From an uncultured Anaeroplasmataceae bacterium (GTDB lineage: Bacteria; Bacillota_I; Bacilli_A; Acholeplasmatales; Anaeroplasmataceae), in the NCBI GenBank assembly GCA_934229785.1, contig CAKQEA010000016.1:1-42818 (forward strand): a stretch of DNA of 42,818 nt. Direction: 5' to 3'. This document shows positions 41,017 through 42,818 of this stretch, piece by piece (within the stretch, counting starts at the first letter, position 1; every line of letters begins with the position of its first letter). The position numbers and the translations under genes are program-made. Below the pieces are notes generated by a model. That model made no database searches and had not been told where the DNA came from. It saw only the letters and a program-made list of their open reading frames with translations.

Positions 41017-41484
41017 ATGGTAAATAAATATGGCAATGATTTTAAAAATAATATAATGTGGAATAAAGAATATCCATTTATACCTGAAATAACAAATGAT
41101 GATGGATTTACTATTCATGAAGATGATATCGTTGAATTTTATGATTCATATGATAGAAAATACTATGCTGCAAGAGTTTGTAAAATTTATAATAAGGATC
41201 TTATATGGACAAGATTTATTAATATAGAGCATAAAATGTCAACATTTATTCTTCCAGCAAATAGATTGTCACCTCATATTCATCCATCATGTAAGCCACC
41301 AAAATTTGAAGATTTTGATACAATATTTGATGGATTCTTTAATTGGCTTGAACATTTTCTCGCTCAAGTTTATTCAACTCTTTATTCTAAGGAATTAAGC
41401 CTTCCAAATGACTGGCACTTTGATGATGATAAATTCGAAGCTAAACGACTTGAAGAGGTTGCTAAACTTAAAAATAAATATTAA
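41017..41484 (+). CDS. Duplicated 155-residue protein, copy 2
   Basis: A paralogue of 38969-39433. Residues 1-64 are nearly the same; the middle (NKDLIWTRFINIEHKMSTF) has diverged, and the C-terminal ~25 residues are again nearly the same. The same leader (TATAATTAACTTGAGGTG) precedes the ATG. The small RNA cluster ends about 40 bp upstream. Function unknown. Confidence 0.6.
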   Translation: MVNKYGNDFKNNIMWNKEYPFIPEITNDDGFTIHEDDIVEFYDSYDRKYYAARVCKIYNKDLIWTRFINIEHKMSTFILPANRLSPHIHPSCKPPKFEDFDTIFDGFFNWLEHFLAQVYSTLYSKELSLPNDWHFDDDKFEAKRLEEVAKLKNKY

Positions 41485-41839
41485 TACGTTCTTTAAACAG
41501 ATACTTTCTTCTTTTTGTATTGATGATTATATCTGTTTTTTTATATACATATCTGGTTATTGGTTTAAGCTCATACACGTTAAATATTGCATAATAATTT
41601 TTCCCCTTATGAAATGTGCATTGACTTTCAACTTTTCTTTGAAATAATTTATTAATTGCATCATTTATTGAAGTATTTTCATAATCACCACAGGTTGAAT
41701 ACATTTTCTTTCTTCCACAATAAACAATTAGTTCAACATGAAATTTACTTTTAATTTTTGCATACTTAACATTGTTATTTTTAAATTCATATTTTAAATT
41801 GCTTGAAATAACTGATTTGCCGTAATCATAATTTTGCAT
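41468..41839 (-). CDS. Duplicated 123-residue protein, copy 2
   Basis: A paralogue of 39417-39788 of the same length, with the same 17-bp tail overlap with the rightward gene. The middle differs (VYCGRKKMYSTCGDYENTS). AGGTGAT lies four bases before the ATG. Palindrome 2 is absent upstream; a strong terminator lies there instead. Confidence 0.6.
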   Translation of the reverse strand: MQNYDYGKSVISSNLKYEFKNNNVKYAKIKSKFHVELIVYCGRKKMYSTCGDYENTSINDAINKLFQRKVESQCTFHKGKNYYAIFNVYELKPITRYVYKKTDIIINTKRRKYLFKERINIYF

Positions 41840-41865
41840 CTTATCACCTTTCTTTTTTTAAAATA

Positions 41866-41924
41866 GACAAAAAAATTGCGTAGTACTGACTTTAAAAAAC
41901 AATAACAAGTCAATACTACGCAAT
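41866..41924 (-). terminator. Long-stem intrinsic terminator, possibly of a small RNA
   Basis: An 18-bp stem (41875-41892 with 41907-41924, one G-U pair) is followed by TTTTTTT on the minus strand. A weak promoter (AAGACA 41985-41990, 17 bases, TATTAT 41962-41967) about 40 bases upstream would make a ~90-nt RNA of it. Otherwise it ends the transcript of the last gene. The loop bases AAACAATAACAAGT recur at about 32346, after the surface-protein gene. Confidence 0.65.
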
Positions 41925-42020
41925 AATAAGCGTATAAATTAAATTACTTTCTCCATGAAGTATAATACCACATAATTATTAATTTGTCTTAAAGGCGGGG
42001 TCGCCTACTTTTAAAAATTT

Positions 42021-42818
42021 TTATTTTAAAGTGTTGACATACTTTTTATACTCATCTCCATATCTAATTTTTTCAAATTCACTCTCATTTATACCAAAAG
42101 TGTCCTTTGCAGCTGCGTAGCTCATCCAGGTAACATCTTCCTTTGTCATACGCATTGAGTCGCTCCAATTTGATATCTGGATAAATTCAAGCTTAGTTTC
42201 TTTGCTTCTTGATTCAGCTAAGCTACGCATATATCTCGTATCATATCTTTCACAATCAGAAGTATGGAATACAAAATTAGTAACAAATGATGCTTGCCTG
42301 TTTGAATCAGGATTGCATAAGCTACTTATCTTTTTAATAGTATATTCAACAGGGGCTGTTGGTACTTTTGCTATACATACAGTTTCTATAATATATCCAT
42401 CTTTTTTATTTTGTTGGATCTTCTTTTTTAAATCTGAAATTTTAGATTTATATTTGTAATATTTTAACGGCAATGGTTTTGCCTTAAATTTTCTAATAAT
42501 TTTATCATGCATATTTTTATATTTTTCTTCTGATGAAGAATAATACAATTTCATTAAATAATCAAGTTTAGGTTGCTTTCTTATCCTTCGGGAATCTGCC
42601 TTATTTGCTTTTTTTAATATGGAATTTATTCTCATATTATAATACATTAAAAAAAGCTCTAAAATGGCATTTTTCTTTTTACCACCAAAGACTTCCTGAC
42701 GATTTAAGATTGCTGCATAAACATGATCTAACTCTCTAAAAAGCTTAGCTGTTCTTTCAGGAGCTTGGTCTACTTGAAACCAGTAGAAATCTAAAATAAA
42801 ATGACGTTGGTATGCTTT
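42021..42818 (-). CDS. Protein of unknown function, 5' end outside the window
   Basis: The frame stays open from the right edge, giving at least 265 residues to the stop at 42021. Inner ATG codons near 42647 and 42635 have no ribosome binding site, so they are not the start. The visible part begins with a helical piece (FYWFQVDQAPERTAKLFRELDHVYAA), then a very basic, Tyr/Lys-rich region. The mixed C-terminal domain contains SNWSDSMRMTKEDVTW. I recognise no family. A small GGCG-ACCC-CGCC hairpin lies after the stop. Confidence 0.6.
   Translation of the reverse strand, partial: KAYQRHFILDFYWFQVDQAPERTAKLFRELDHVYAAILNRQEVFGGKKKNAILELFLMYYNMRINSILKKANKADSRRIRKQPKLDYLMKLYYSSSEEKYKNMHDKIIRKFKAKPLPLKYYKYKSKISDLKKKIQQNKKDGYIIETVCIAKVPTAPVEYTIKKISSLCNPDSNRQASFVTNFVFHTSDCERYDTRYMRSLAESRSKETKLEFIQISNWSDSMRMTKEDVTWMSYAAAKDTFGINESEFEKIRYGDEYKKYVNTLK

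Larger units (their letters stand above)
40983..41850. repeat. Duplicated module, copy 2 (copy 1 at about 38939-39800)
   Basis: A TATAAT leader, a rightward ~154-residue gene and a leftward 123-residue gene that overlap by 17 bp at their ends. Both copies have the same order and overlap. Identity is high at the two ends of the rightward gene and low in the middle. Confidence 0.75.

Noticed and set aside
42021..42647. A complete 208-residue protein starting at 42647
   Set aside because: The frame is open to the window edge and the inner ATG has no ribosome binding site, so the gene is partial.

Overview
The window is about 30% GC and is read with the standard code (TGA ends the endonuclease IV gene and Trp is TGG). 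It carries a homodimeric pyruvate:ferredoxin oxidoreductase, an NCS2 purine permease, TypA, an EF-G paralogue, an M29 aminopeptidase and strong AGGAGG ribosome binding sites. This points to an anaerobic, low-GC Firmicute of the gut Bacilli/Erysipelotrichia type. The species cannot be named from the sequence.

Bases 1-28,700 are chromosomal housekeeping DNA, with every supported gene on the minus strand. From right to left: EF-G-like GTPase, M29 aminopeptidase, TypA, purine permease, a membrane protein, cold-shock protein, a GNAT protein, DapA, NifJ, a split Rpn-type nuclease, a Thg1-like protein with endonuclease IV, a heterodimeric ABC exporter, then one long operon. That operon has a promoter at 8.2 kb and runs degV-tyrA-aroB-aroA-chorismate mutase-aroE-aroC-gltD-like-zinc ribbon-Nudix, with mostly overlapping or touching genes. 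Intrinsic terminators separate most units. The first 77 bases are the 5' part of a cobalamin-riboswitch-like RNA that faces off the left edge.

Bases 28,700-31,300 are a scar zone of former insertions. They hold two different 3' ends of tyrosine integrases, a transposase-like relic, and a 24-base piece matching a tRNA 3' end (arginine type) that looks like an attachment site. At least three small RNA genes here have near-consensus promoters and terminators. A ~320 bp direct repeat occurs here (30.1 kb) and again at 31.4 kb.

That repeat is the most interesting object. On the minus strand it has a 13-codon leader ORF whose stop codon overlaps the ribosome binding site of a 21-residue hydrophobic peptide. 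A ~63-nt RNA is transcribed convergently, and both end in one shared bidirectional terminator. This is the layout and size of the Fst/par type I toxin-antitoxin system of plasmid pAD1. Copy B is intact. In copy A the toxin start is ATA, and the terminator hairpin is inverted so that its loop is the complement of copy B's.

Bases 31,700-42,818 look like accessory cargo, perhaps of an integrated element. They include a histone-H1-like basic protein, a small membrane protein, a leftward operon of secreted, lipoprotein and Ig-repeat surface proteins, and three proteins that share one N-terminal module but differ in their C-termini. There is also a duplicated convergent gene pair, a tandem set of structured small RNAs with compensatory changes (40.5-41.0 kb), and a last gene that runs off the right edge.
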